This document shows positions 21,226 to 31,490 of a stretch of 64,000 nt of DNA, in pieces (the first letter of the stretch is position 1; each line of letters begins with the position of its first letter). This DNA is from Apostichopus japonicus. Taxonomy: Eukaryota > Echinodermata > Holothuroidea > Aspidochirotida > Stichopodidae. The position numbers and the translations under genes were made by a program. The notes beneath the pieces were generated by a model. That model worked only from the letters and a program-made list of their open reading frames with translations, did not search any database and was not told the origin of the DNA. Location of the stretch: the NCBI RefSeq assembly GCF_037975245.1, contig NC_092573.1, forward strand, positions 16,544,265-16,608,264, given 5' to 3'.

Positions 21226-22582
21226 TTACCGCTTGCCGACACAGGGACAAATATCGTCAGCATGAAGCATCGCTTAAATGGCATCTGATTTGATGGCTTT
21301 AATTTGGCAATGTTCCCATGAAAGGAATATTCACATTATTTCATTTGTATAAAAATTGATTGGTGAAAACCCCATGTCTGTATATTATACAAAAAAACTA
21401 CATAAAATATGAATGAATTAAAAATAATGACGAAAATAAATTATTTCTTTGTCATGTTTCTTATTTGATTGATAAAAGTCATACACATTAAACATCCATT
21501 TTTTTCAAACTTTGTTACATTTCTGGTGATGGTAATAGTCTCTTTCTTAAGCACTCATTCCAATCTTCAACAAGAGTTTCATGAAGTGATTTTCATAATA
21601 CATCCCAAACAGCCATTCATCCTGAGACTAGATGCTGAAAAACCTATATGCAGGTGTAGCCGGCCAAAAAACAGTGACCAGGCAAAACTATATTTTTAGG
21701 TTTGGAAAATTTCAAGTGGCACCTTCCCATGAGGGTAGGGTCGGTTTACTCTGAGATCGTGGGGACAATATAAAAAATAACATATTAAGGCAAAATAATT
21801 GGTTTACTATGCACATGAATCGTGTATGAATCGTGCAATGAGGTCACTGAAACAAGAGCTGTTACGTCTTGTAAAAAATCCACTGAACTTATAAGAAAAT
21901 ACGGTACCTCTACTCTAACACTGTTGTTATTATAAATTATGTTGATCGTGTTGATCTTGTCCACAACCATCTCAACTTATCCTTCCTCTGTTCTCCTCTT
22001 ACTATGCAAACTTGGCATATAGTATCTTCCCTTAACTTTGTCCCCTATTATATCATACCCTATTCATTCCATCAACTCCTAAAATACATCCCATAATTAT
22101 AAGAATACATCCCATATTTGTAAGAATACATCCCATATTTTAGTGTATGGAAACTCAAGCATGACCACCTTAAACCGATCAAACACAAAGTTTGATCATT
22201 GAATATTCATAAATCGTTTTTAAAGACAGGTTTTTAAAGAGAAAGGTCACACTGGGCCACCTGACCACAAACTGTAGCAGTTAGCAATAAAGGTGAAAAT
22301 TTGGGAAATCCTCAATCTACCAATGTAATTCTTAATCATTGTCAAATGAATAAAACAAAGTAAGAAATTGAAAGGAAAAGATGAAATGAATAAAAACAAA
22401 AATAGGAACGTGGTAAACATAAACAACAACAAATCATTAAGTAGGCTTTGCTCTGGTTACACAGGCAGTACTATCTTGCTTGTAAAGTATTGTGACCTCA
22501 GTTATCAAAATTTATATGCAACTGAATACTTAAATTTTACATTAAAAATAGAAAAGGGAAAATGCATATCAACAACCCTTTC
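21226..22582. other. No gene recognised
   Basis: AT-rich flank of the pseudogene. Three short direct repeats of aagaatacatcccata lie at 22083-22138. Open stretches at 21469-21699 and 22368-22664 match nothing recognised. Confidence 0.4.
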
Positions 22583-22930
22583 CTACTGTTTTCTGGTTTT
22601 CTTGAACCTGGACTTATGCCTCTCTAGAGCATCTTGCTTGGTTGGTTTGCTGATACCGACTTGACTTGCTGTAGGCATATGCCTAACGTCATGCTTAGGC
22701 CTAGTACTACTACTACTAGGATTTTGGGGAGAAGATAACTGTAGCTTCGTATTCTTGCGTGAAATTGGCTCTTGCCGTAGGTTGTCATGGTGAAATCGTG
22801 TATTTCTTAGGGGTGTCCGAACTTCGCAATACTGACTATAGTACTTGTACTTGTAGTGCTTACGGATGGCTCCCAGAGATCGGTCGTTTGTTTCCGTTTG
22901 ATTGTGGGATACTTTCCGGGCAAGAGTACC
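22583..22930 (-). other. 116-codon open frame without a start codon
   Basis: On - the frame is stop-free from 22930 to a TAG at 22583, reading TLARKVSHNQTETNDRSLG, IRKHYKYKYY, SSPQNPSSSSTRPKHD and QDALERHKSRFKKTRKQ at its end. It is basic with a serine run and has no recognised domain. It lies only 66 bp downstream of the THAP exon donor, so it could be that gene's next exon; no convincing polypyrimidine acceptor was seen. Confidence 0.3.
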
Positions 22931-22996
22931 CTACCCCTACTTCAGCCAAGTCCAAATCGTGCCTTTAATTCATGCGTTGAGTCTAAACAATCTTAC

Positions 22997-23192
22997 TTCT
23001 TAGTAGTTCAAAACGGTCACTACATATATAGCTATAGTCTGAACACGCAAAATCAGACCGAGTGTTGTGCACAAACTGAGTCCATATTCTACGGATTTTA
23101 GAATCTTTCGGATATCTATGAAGACTGATTCCTGCCCTTTTGGTCTCGCTGCAACCACCAACAACACACCGAACCGGCATTTTTGCTCGCAA
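22997..23192 (-). CDS. THAP-type zinc-finger first exon
   Basis: On -, ATG at 23192 (or 23180) opens MPVRCVVGGCSETKRAG, then SLHRYPKDSKIRRIWTQFV, TRSDF and YICSDRF, ending at AGA A|gtaag (22992-22996). C-x4-C, the conserved W and the late C define a THAP (C2CH) DNA-binding domain. The expected final ligand, C-x-x-H-F, reads CSDRF: His has become Arg, one base away (CAT to CGT). Either the domain has lost zinc binding or this is a pseudogene. Source could be a host THAP gene or a P-element relative; no inverted ends were seen here. Confidence 0.6.
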
Positions 23193-24282
23193 AATAGGTA
23201 TAACTTAACAAAATTCAGTTTCGTAAAGACTAGCACCTGTTTACCTCGGAACGTATAGGCTTATGTACCGCGTCCCGACGCCATGTACAGACAGTACATG
23301 TCATACAATGTCATCGTTCATGCAATGACGTCATTGAGTCTGAAGGTTAAACTGCTTATTTTTCGAGCAACGGTGGGACGTTATTTTTTTCATTTGATAC
23401 TTTCTACACGAAAATAACGGTTTTTTAACAAAAAAGTTATATATTTGTCTATCAAATTGTCCAAATATTTCATTTCAATGAGTGACATATGCCCGTGTCA
23501 TGACCTCTTTAACATTCCAATGGTCCCAGCAAGTATCACTTCTATGACCAGTTGAAGTTGAGCTGGGTTGCTATAGTAATATGCAAATGATACCAGAAAA
23601 GATTAAAAAGTGAACTCCTTCTTTGAATATGTGTACTATATGTGCATAATTTACTTTCCACGTTATGATCCACATCTTCCCTTGACAAAATAGCAATAAC
23701 TATGATTATAACAATTGCCTTTAGTATATGCGAATTTTTTTGAAATATTATTTTATTGTAATTTGTTTTATTTCTCGGTGGAAGACATTTCTCTGCGTGT
23801 CTTATTGCGATATTTTGTACTGTTCGTGTGTACAGGAAATGTGTTCATTAGTGGTGCTCATAATTATATTCATGGTCAGTTTTTTTTTAAGTTATATATT
23901 TAAAATAAGATCATAATATTATATTTAATCTTGCACGAATTTTTGAATCACCAGGTGAAGGAATTATTAGAAGAAAATCATGGAAATAAATAATTCACAG
24001 TTTTAGAAATTGATACCTTATTTTGTGTGATGACTTCAGGTTTCAACTCCATGGCAATTGTCATCATAATTCCGGAGTCACCAAGAATGCCGTGAAATGT
24101 TTCTTCTCGCCATGAATGCCGAAATTACAAAGTACCCTGTCAAGAAAATAACGTCTCCTCCAATTCCGACTTAACAGACAAAAGTGTGGTAGGCATAAAG
24201 TCTCGGCTGAACACGATCCTACTCAAAGGCTAGTCTTAGTTTCGCAGAGTCCTCATTACCCACATCCGATACTTAGTGGTGA
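23193..24282. other. No gene recognised
   Basis: Sequence upstream of the - strand THAP exon, AT-rich in its second half. It includes acgtca words near 23330. No supported feature. Confidence 0.4.
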
Positions 24283-24545
24283 AGGCGTGGTGTAGTGGTT
24301 TGGTATTGTGGTTATATCGTCCGCCCCTCAATCTTTAGTAAACCTGTTCAAGACCCCACCAGGAACCAGATCTTCTTGATTTATTCAAATTGCTGCTGTG
24401 CAATGTTTTTGAGCGGAGTCAACCGCGGAGTTGGTATTTCTGGCAAAATGCCAATTGGGAAATAGGGTAACGAATTTCGTTAGCTATCATCGGGCTGCCC
24501 TGCGGTGATGATGAATGGGTTGTCTTCACTTTCCTCAGTGCAAGG
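24283..24545 (+). mobile_element. tRNA-headed SINE-like sequence
   Basis: ggcgtggtgtagtggtttgg resembles a pol III A box, and tgttcaagaccccacc about 50 bp later resembles a B box (8 of 11 consensus positions). The downstream body (ttgtcttcactttcctcagt near the end) is non-coding. A decayed tRNA-derived SINE is likely; only one copy occurs in the window. Confidence 0.4.
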
Positions 24546-24784
24546 AACTGTCAAAGCAGGGGTGTACATAAAGGTGTGTTGGGGGGGGGGGGGTTAACCC
24601 ACTCCAATGAAAATCAAAAGGACTCTCAAATCCAGAGCCTTATATACAGAGAGTTGCGACAACTCGGGTCCGGGAATTTTCGATCACGTAACCTCATGGC
24701 ACCATTTTGGGGCCAACTAATTCTGGCCGTAAGATCGACAACAACGTAAGTTCGAGCAGTCAACATCTGCGCTGCCATCACAGA

Positions 24785-24944
24785 ATGCCTGGCTGTTCAG
24801 CGTGGAGCTGTTCGAATCGTCCCGAAAATGGGTCAAAGCTGTTCAGATTCCCAACAAACCCAGATCGGAGGAAAACATGGGAGGCGAAAGTAAACAGGCT
24901 TCACTGGAAGGCGAACTCCAATCACAAACTTTGCGATATGAGTA
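24785..24944 (+). CDS. THAP domain exon inside the P-like element
   Basis: ATG at 24785 opens MPGCSAWSCSNRPENGSKLF then RFPTNPDRRKTWEAKV and ANSNHKLCD. C-x4-C, the RFP motif, the conserved W of RRK-x-W and the late C fit a THAP domain; the closing H-F would come from the next exon. A possible donor (atga|gtactt) follows at about 24945, although the frame stays open to 24973. THAP domains bind transposon ends in P-type transposases. No downstream transposase exon was found. Confidence 0.65.
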
Positions 24945-24973
24945 CTTCACCTAGGCCTAGTACAATGAACTAA

Positions 24974-27090
24974 GATTCGTAACACTAGGCCTAGCCTAGT
25001 CCATAACCAGGACTGTGGGTTACACCACACAGTCCTTACAGCTATGTATGGTGCACTGTGCAGTGTACATACACACATAGTTAACAAAACAGAAAACAGA
25101 GCATAAATTCCAGGCATGAAAATGGTCTATTTTTAACAAGTTCTGATCAAGAAAGTTGCGATGTTGGGATGAGATCTGTTATAAGGTGCATAAAAATATC
25201 TCTGCAAAGTTTAGTGAGTATATTCCTTAAATTGAAGGCTCCAGCGTGGCAAGACAAATCGGGGATCTACGAAGCACAGTGTGCAATACAAAGCACCAAG
25301 GGCTAGCCTAGCCCCCTAATGAAAAACTGCTTGGCTCCATTGAGTCATGAGCTTGTTTGGATTATTATTGATGAAAATTTGGGTGGCGATCTGGCAGACC
25401 ATTGAAATGATTAATCATTCTGCTTTGCACTTGATGATTTGAATTGAACTGGTCCAGAACTCCACTATCTTCTATGAAATAATGTTGAAAAATTAGGTTA
25501 CTAAAATATCACTGTAGGCTAGGTAAAAATATTTCCTAGAACATTGTGTCCTGTTAGAGGATAGCAGGTAAAAGTAACAGAGTCAACTGAAAACCATAGG
25601 CCTAATTAGGCTCAGGAATCATGTTTGTCCATGTCATACATAGGTACGGTATACAGATCCAAATTCATATTCTTACAACCGGGCAGTTCCAAGCAAAAGA
25701 GGACATAACCCAGGAAATTCAATTTGACTGAGCCTAGGCCTAGCATTTTACCGTGGTTGGCGGGCAACTCCCCCCCCCCCCGGCAATCCCCCCCAAAAAC
25801 GACTCTAATTTTCGACTTCTGACAACATATTTATGCTTCTGTTGGGGGGGGTTGTCCGGGGGGTGTTGTCTGGTCACGATTACCTTTTCCATTAATAATA
25901 GAAGCCCATGCCTAGTAATAGAGGCACAATTGGTATTTTGAAGAATTTCTGACTTTTTGGATCCTATAGTATATATAGATGCAGCTTTTTCAAGTTATTA
26001 GACATAAAATTCGTAGATAAAAGCCTGACTCTCATACAAAAATATTCTGAAGTAGATCTTTTCAAATTCCAGCAGCAGCTTAGTTCTCATAACGCTGAAA
26101 TATCCTACTCACATATACCATATGTTTGCGATGTGAGTTCCAGATTAGTGTAAATTCCTTACAGCACCCAGTTTGGGTCATATTATGGTGGTAAAGTCCT
26201 GTCAGCTGCAATTTATTATTCGTATTTCATACATTTGAAATAAAATTAGGTCATACCCACATTGTGACAGTGGCTGAGTGAGAAATATTCAGCCTAGGCT
26301 TCTGTGATGAAGCCTTATGAACCTTCTACCAACTGCCACGGTATAACACTTAGAACTGCCCACCCCACCCCTCTTTTTCAAAACCAAGGTCAGAAGAGTA
26401 ACTGCAGCAAATTTCATCTTCAATTCATTTTTTTCCCGACGTGGTTGTTTATATCCGACCGACGAGACCAATTGTGATACCCCGAAACAATCCCCCTCCC
26501 CTGCCCCACATGTCACCTTTAACCCTGCGCTCTAAATTTTGTGTGACTGGAACACAGACAAAATGTGATTGGCCCATTTAGTTACCATAGCAACCAATTT
26601 TAGCAACCAAAGACCTAGCTTCATGATTCTGTGCACCATGTCAGTACCAGTCACATGTCCAAATATCAACTTCATCAGCCATTGCTAGCTCAAGTTACAG
26701 TTAATCCCAATTTTGACCAATCACAGGCTTTGTTTGGTTACCATGACAACAATGGAAGAATGTACATTATTCCGCAACTGTGTAATATGTGTTACAATAT
26801 GATATATAACCAGTCATAATACAATTTTACCGTACCAGAATATCAACTGTTGAATTTGGACTTCCAAATGTGCCAACCTCATCCCCTTGAACTTGAGCGC
26901 AGCCAATCCCTCCCCCCCCCCCCTCCCGTTCGACACTCGACGCCCTACTTACACAGCCTCGGCGCATAAAAGCACCACAACATGAGCAGGCCAAAAATAA
27001 AACCCAGAATCCCGCTCACACTTCTACAATGCCATCGAAAAATTCCCCTATCCACCTGAACGCCCATTCCCACACATACTGTATGTTGCC
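24974..27090. other. Interior of the P-like element, no transposase recognised
   Basis: AT-rich with TAGGCCTA words (24952-24996, 25597-25745), facing C and G runs at 25768-25864 that look like a small inserted G/C-run element, and a CCAAT-like stretch at 26570-26760. No open frame above about 75 codons and no catalytic motif. Confidence 0.45.
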
Positions 27091-27160
27091 CGTTTGGCCC
27101 CAAAATGGCGCCCAAATTTCAGTTGTCGCAACTCTCTGTATATAAGGCTCTGCTCAAATC

Positions 27161-28265
27161 GATGTCAACTCGCCCCCAATATACAGGAGCCAAATTCAGC
27201 GTGGTCTTACACCCCATCAACGTAAGAGTATAAAACAAAACCGCCGCACTGGTTGACAAGTCCAAACCATAGAAATTGACATATAAAGAATGCTGACACA
27301 GTGTATCGCCGTGTTTTTAAGCAGTGAAGCTTTGAAAATATGAGGGCGCTTTGCGTTGTACGGTAAAAAGCCAGATCATTTGTATGTCTTCATACATACA
27401 TTGTGCATTCGACTTTGAATTGAATTTGATATTACCCGTTTTTTCGAAAGAGTAGGTGTACTTGTCACAACAGAGACATAGTCATATCGAAGTCGAAAGG
27501 ACAGCCGTAGCCGGTTTAGGTGTAAATACAGCAGCTGAGCGACGACACTAGTAAAGTAATTATATTCCTATGTAATTGCTTATACTATCGCTTCCTAAGA
27601 ATGACCTGTGAAACTGCAGTCCACTGCCACATTTTTGACGATTTTGGCACCCAAATACTGCACACGATATCACCATTTCGAGTGATTTATGTCAACTTTA
27701 TCACTTTAGTTATGTAAAAGACGTAGTGTTTGTGTTACGCTTCGTTACTTTTCTTAATATCACACATATCTAGACAAACAATTAATATAATGTGAGCGGA
27801 ACGTATTGAAAATACTATGCAAAGTGATTCATAAATATTCATACCACTAAAATCATACTACATACAGTGGTTCACTAAAGTCACAACAGTTTAAAGCCAA
27901 ATCAGCTTGATAAAAGGTCAAATTTTGAAGCCTCCAAAGAAGTCAAACGTTCTGCCATTAAAAGTTTTCCAGGCAGACAAGTGAAAGAAACTATACCCCA
28001 AGAAGATAAAAAGAGCCACATTTTCAGAATAAGCCAATTTTCTAAAAAATCAGACAAGTCTAAAATTTCTCCATTATTTTAGAATTTCTCTTTTAAAAAT
28101 CCAATATACTACTGCCCTATACTATACTCTATCGAATGTACAACACAACATTTTAGAATAGGCCTAACTTAGCAACTTACGCTTGTATTGTTAAGCGAAA
28201 ATAAATTCTGTTCACGCTCATTTTATTTTCCAGTCCAATCTACATAAAATAATCACTCTCCTGTA
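27161..28265. other. No gene recognised
   Basis: Unique-looking AT-rich sequence between two transposons. No exon or repeat array is supported. Confidence 0.4.
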
Positions 28266-29230
28266 CATGGGCGGCGATCATGGGGGGGGGGACGGGGACA
28301 TCCCCCAATATTTTAGGTGGGGGATATAGTATCTAATATCCACCAATATTTGGTGGCATAGTCTTTTTGTGTGGCCATAAATAGAAAATAATGCGTGAGA
28401 TTATTTATCCAAATCATATTTGGCGGTGTCTAAAACTTCATCCAACACATGCTGCATGAGGTAAATGACTCTTCGTGGTCGTTTCTGTGACCTGTGACCG
28501 TATAGCATGTTGTCTCTCATGATTATTATCATGATGTCTGTACATCTCTTGTGTATGAGTGTAAGTACGTACAATCATATATATGATCCACATCGATAAG
28601 GGTTCAATGTGTTTCCATTTGGCCTGTTTCCTACAAGATTTCTAACTGCAGGCGCGTAGCCAGGGGGGCGAAGGGGGAGACCGCCCCCCCCCCCCGAGCA
28701 TATATTTTGTATTTCTTATGATATCGAAGTTTTATAGTAGCCATTATAAGAGGTTTTAATATATGTACACCAATAAATTAACTGTGTCTGAATTTTCGAA
28801 AATTCCATGACCAACATTCTTCATCATACCTCCCTCTACTCGTGCAATTTTGACCGGTCTGTTAGGGGTAGAAGGGTTTTTTTTCTATATTGGTTGTCCA
28901 TAGATGATATTTTGTGCAACATTATGGGCATGTTTTGAAGTGAATTTATTATTCAAATTCTGAACAAATAATGTGCTTAAAACCTTGAAAAGTGGGGCTG
29001 ACGGGTATTGTGGGCCGTTACGTAGTATTACCTACAAAAGCAATGATCCACAGGAGATGCGATGAGGTCGAACATGATGTGTGACTGGTAACAATCTTGA
29101 AAAAGGTTATGGATGGAAAACAAAACTATTGGGAAAAACTTGGTTCTCAGGCAAAAGTGTACATCTCGTTGGTCATTTTCAAGCCAGAGAAGTGATCTGG
29201 GGGGCTACCAAAACCACAAATTTCCTACTA
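28266..29230 (+). mobile_element. Composite transposon fragment, truncated on the right
   Basis: The left end CATGGGCGGCGATCATGG (28266) matches the ends of 7265-8101. At 28649 a second element begins (CAGGCGCGTAGCCAGG) inside it. The whole block to about 29230 is the reverse complement of 50490-51470, including tattggtggcatagtc and gacgggtattgtgggcc. The module near 29190-29230 is cut short and no right end is present. Confidence 0.65.
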
Positions 29231-30240
29231 CACACTTTCTTCTCCAGTTTTCATTTCCCAAATGGTTCTAGTATGATTAACTAAGCTGTGACTAGTTGAA
29301 ACAACACAGAAATGCCTATGCAGCAACTGACCTCGGCTTTTTCAAGTTAAATGAACTGAGCATTCAAGTTATAACAACAAGGCTGTTTGAGTTTTATAAT
29401 ATATATTTTTTTCTTCCAAATATATTGACAGAAAAAACACATTTCAATAACAAAACAGTAATGTGCACTTTTGTTACACTTTAACGTAAAGGTTCTTATA
29501 AAATATTTACCCCATATTTACACACAGTTTTGTGCATTTATAACTGTATCCCAGTATTAGTTTCACACTTTGTAGACTACAGACAATTTAAATGATTAAG
29601 GCAGTCATGCATAGTTGCAATTTAGAACAGACACTGATCTTATCAGTATCAGTATTGTGCTCTAATTACAGTGTTCTAAATTCATTACAGTGAGTTGATT
29701 CCTCAGACTTTCTACTCTTAAAACTATTGCAAACTGTCATATGGAAACAACAGACTTATGAGACTCTTGCAGAAACAAGCTCTCAAGATCACTGTTGTGA
29801 AGCAGACATAATAGTAGTGTTTGACAATAGTTGACATCTTTCTTGTGGAGCAATATGCTGACCTCTTTTGGGATGCCTTTTTACCTATACAGTGTATATA
29901 GATATATGAAAGCATGAATATCTCAAGTAACATCCATATGTGGTGGTGATGAACATGTGGTTTGCTCAGCTTCATTGCATCTAAGATAGCATGCTGAATC
30001 TAACAATTAACATGTGCCCTTTATTGATAACTAACTGTTAGAGACAACAAGCTAGAGTGAGACAAAAAATTATTTGGAATTTACTGACAATTTGGAAAAA
30101 TTACCAACATAGGTATGCCTTACACCTATGATGATATATTAACCATACACGCACACACACACGCCATGATAATGCATAGGTTACGATTATCATCGAAACC
30201 AAAAACGCTCCAATGAATCGATCAAACTCCGATCAAACCC
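29231..30240. other. No gene; end of a dispersed repeat
   Basis: Mostly unremarkable AT-rich sequence. 30145-30215 (cacacacacacgcc, then ggttacgattatcatcgaaa) is the 3' end of the dispersed repeat better preserved at 47260-47910. Confidence 0.45.
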
Positions 30241-30247
30241 CTTAACA

Positions 30248-30450
<203 letters not shown>

Positions 30451-30655
30451 GTGGAATTACGACCTTCCTTACCGGTTCCGAACCTCTGGACAACCTCTCA
30501 ACAATCAGCAAACATAGCCTAGTGGATAGGGTGTCCGCATATAAAGCAGGGAGGCCCGGGTTTCGAATCCCGGTGGAGGCTGGAAGTTTTTTTCACTGTT
30601 TTGATTTTCCTACTCATTACGATTTCAATTACATACATATTCATTTGCCTTTGTC
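30451..30655 (+). mobile_element. tRNA-derived SINE, copy 1
   Basis: The leader cagtggaattacgaccttcc is followed by a tRNA-like head: A box tagcctagtggatagg (30516) and B box with a perfect T stem, ccgggtttcgaatcccgg (about 30556-30573). The body runs through ttcactgttttgattttcc and cctttgtcgtttacctcc. Two more copies lie at 52820-53045 and 53165-53370. The tail joins the 3' end of a Penelope-like element. Confidence 0.75.
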
Positions 30656-30930
30656 GTTTACCTCCATTTCCCTTTCGAGATCCGGCCTCAACAAAGATTT
30701 GGGACCCCTTAACAACTATCAGTTCTATAAACATGTGTAATCCGTTCTTTGCTCCGTAATCCGCTTCCAATATATAGTCATGGTTTATTTGTTCTAATTC
30801 CATCAATGCAACTTACACTTATCTAGCGTCATACTTCCATTGTGTTAAATTTAAAATCTAAATTAAATTTAATTTAAATTAAAATCTTTCATTCGACTGG
30901 CAAGTATTGCTGACGAAGGCATACCTATGT
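30656..30930 (+). mobile_element. 3' end of a Penelope-like element (truncated copy)
   Basis: ggcctcaacaaagatttggg and the following ttaacaactatcagttc, cttacacttatctagcg and attcgactggcaagtattg match 51925-52095, the C-terminal coding and 3' region of the larger copy. It is 5'-truncated and fused directly to the SINE body. Confidence 0.75.
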
Positions 30931-31059
30931 TGGTAATTTTCAATTTTTTTTTAAATTTGTAGCTAGCGAAATAAGTTAATCACTGTTAACAGATAAAACA
31001 ATTGTTGGAAACGAACACTGACTGGGGTACTTCAGTCAGAAAATGTGCCAATTTAAGGT

Positions 31060-31490
31060 TATAGACTCTTCAGAATCTTGCAAATTAATAGCAAGTTTGA
31101 ACATCTCAAAAGTAATATTTCTATTCAGTCAAGATGTCAAACCCCAAATCTAAACACCAATGTATGCTGTTTCTTGAGTTGTTCCCTGCTATATCCAAAG
31201 TTTTTGGGAGCAATGTAAATTCAGACATCATCAATAAAAACAATATTTTCATAAAGATGTTACAAATGGAGGTTGCCAAAACTTGCCAAGTTTCATATTT
31301 GGGATATACTCGAAATAAGTTTCTACAATTCTACTGGTTTCCTTCTAGAACGATGACAATGCGAATGAGGACCTAGACAAACTTTTATATACCCTTCTCC
31401 CCTCCCCCTCCTGTCCCGTCCCCTCACCACCCATTGCGTCCCTCCCCTCCCCTCACCTCCCTCACCTCCCCTCATCTCTCACCCCACCCA
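31060..31490 (+). repeat. Segmental duplication, copy 1 leader
   Basis: Matches 39640-40105 closely, including tcaagatgtcaa, atgctgtttcttgagttgtt and cctgctatatccaaagtttt, up to ccacccactaagtgtgagta where the minisatellite begins. A possible small exon follows tccttctag (31348): NDDNANED. The adjacent C-rich tract (31386-31490) is low complexity. Confidence 0.8.

Larger units (their letters stand above)
24633..27152 (+). mobile_element. P-element-like transposon with 32-bp TIRs, TSD CTCAAATC
   Basis: Both ends begin CAGAGCCTTATATACAGAGA and are identical for 32 bp (inverted). A second inverted word, ccattttggggccaa, lies about 35-70 bp inward on each side. CTCAAATC flanks it exactly (24625-24632 and 27153-27160). 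About 150 bp from the left end is a THAP exon. Long identical TIRs of about 31 bp, an 8-bp TSD and a THAP DNA-binding exon near the 5' end are the P-superfamily combination. No RNase-H-like transposase core was recognised in the remaining 2.2 kb, so this copy is probably internally deleted or decayed. Confidence 0.8.
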
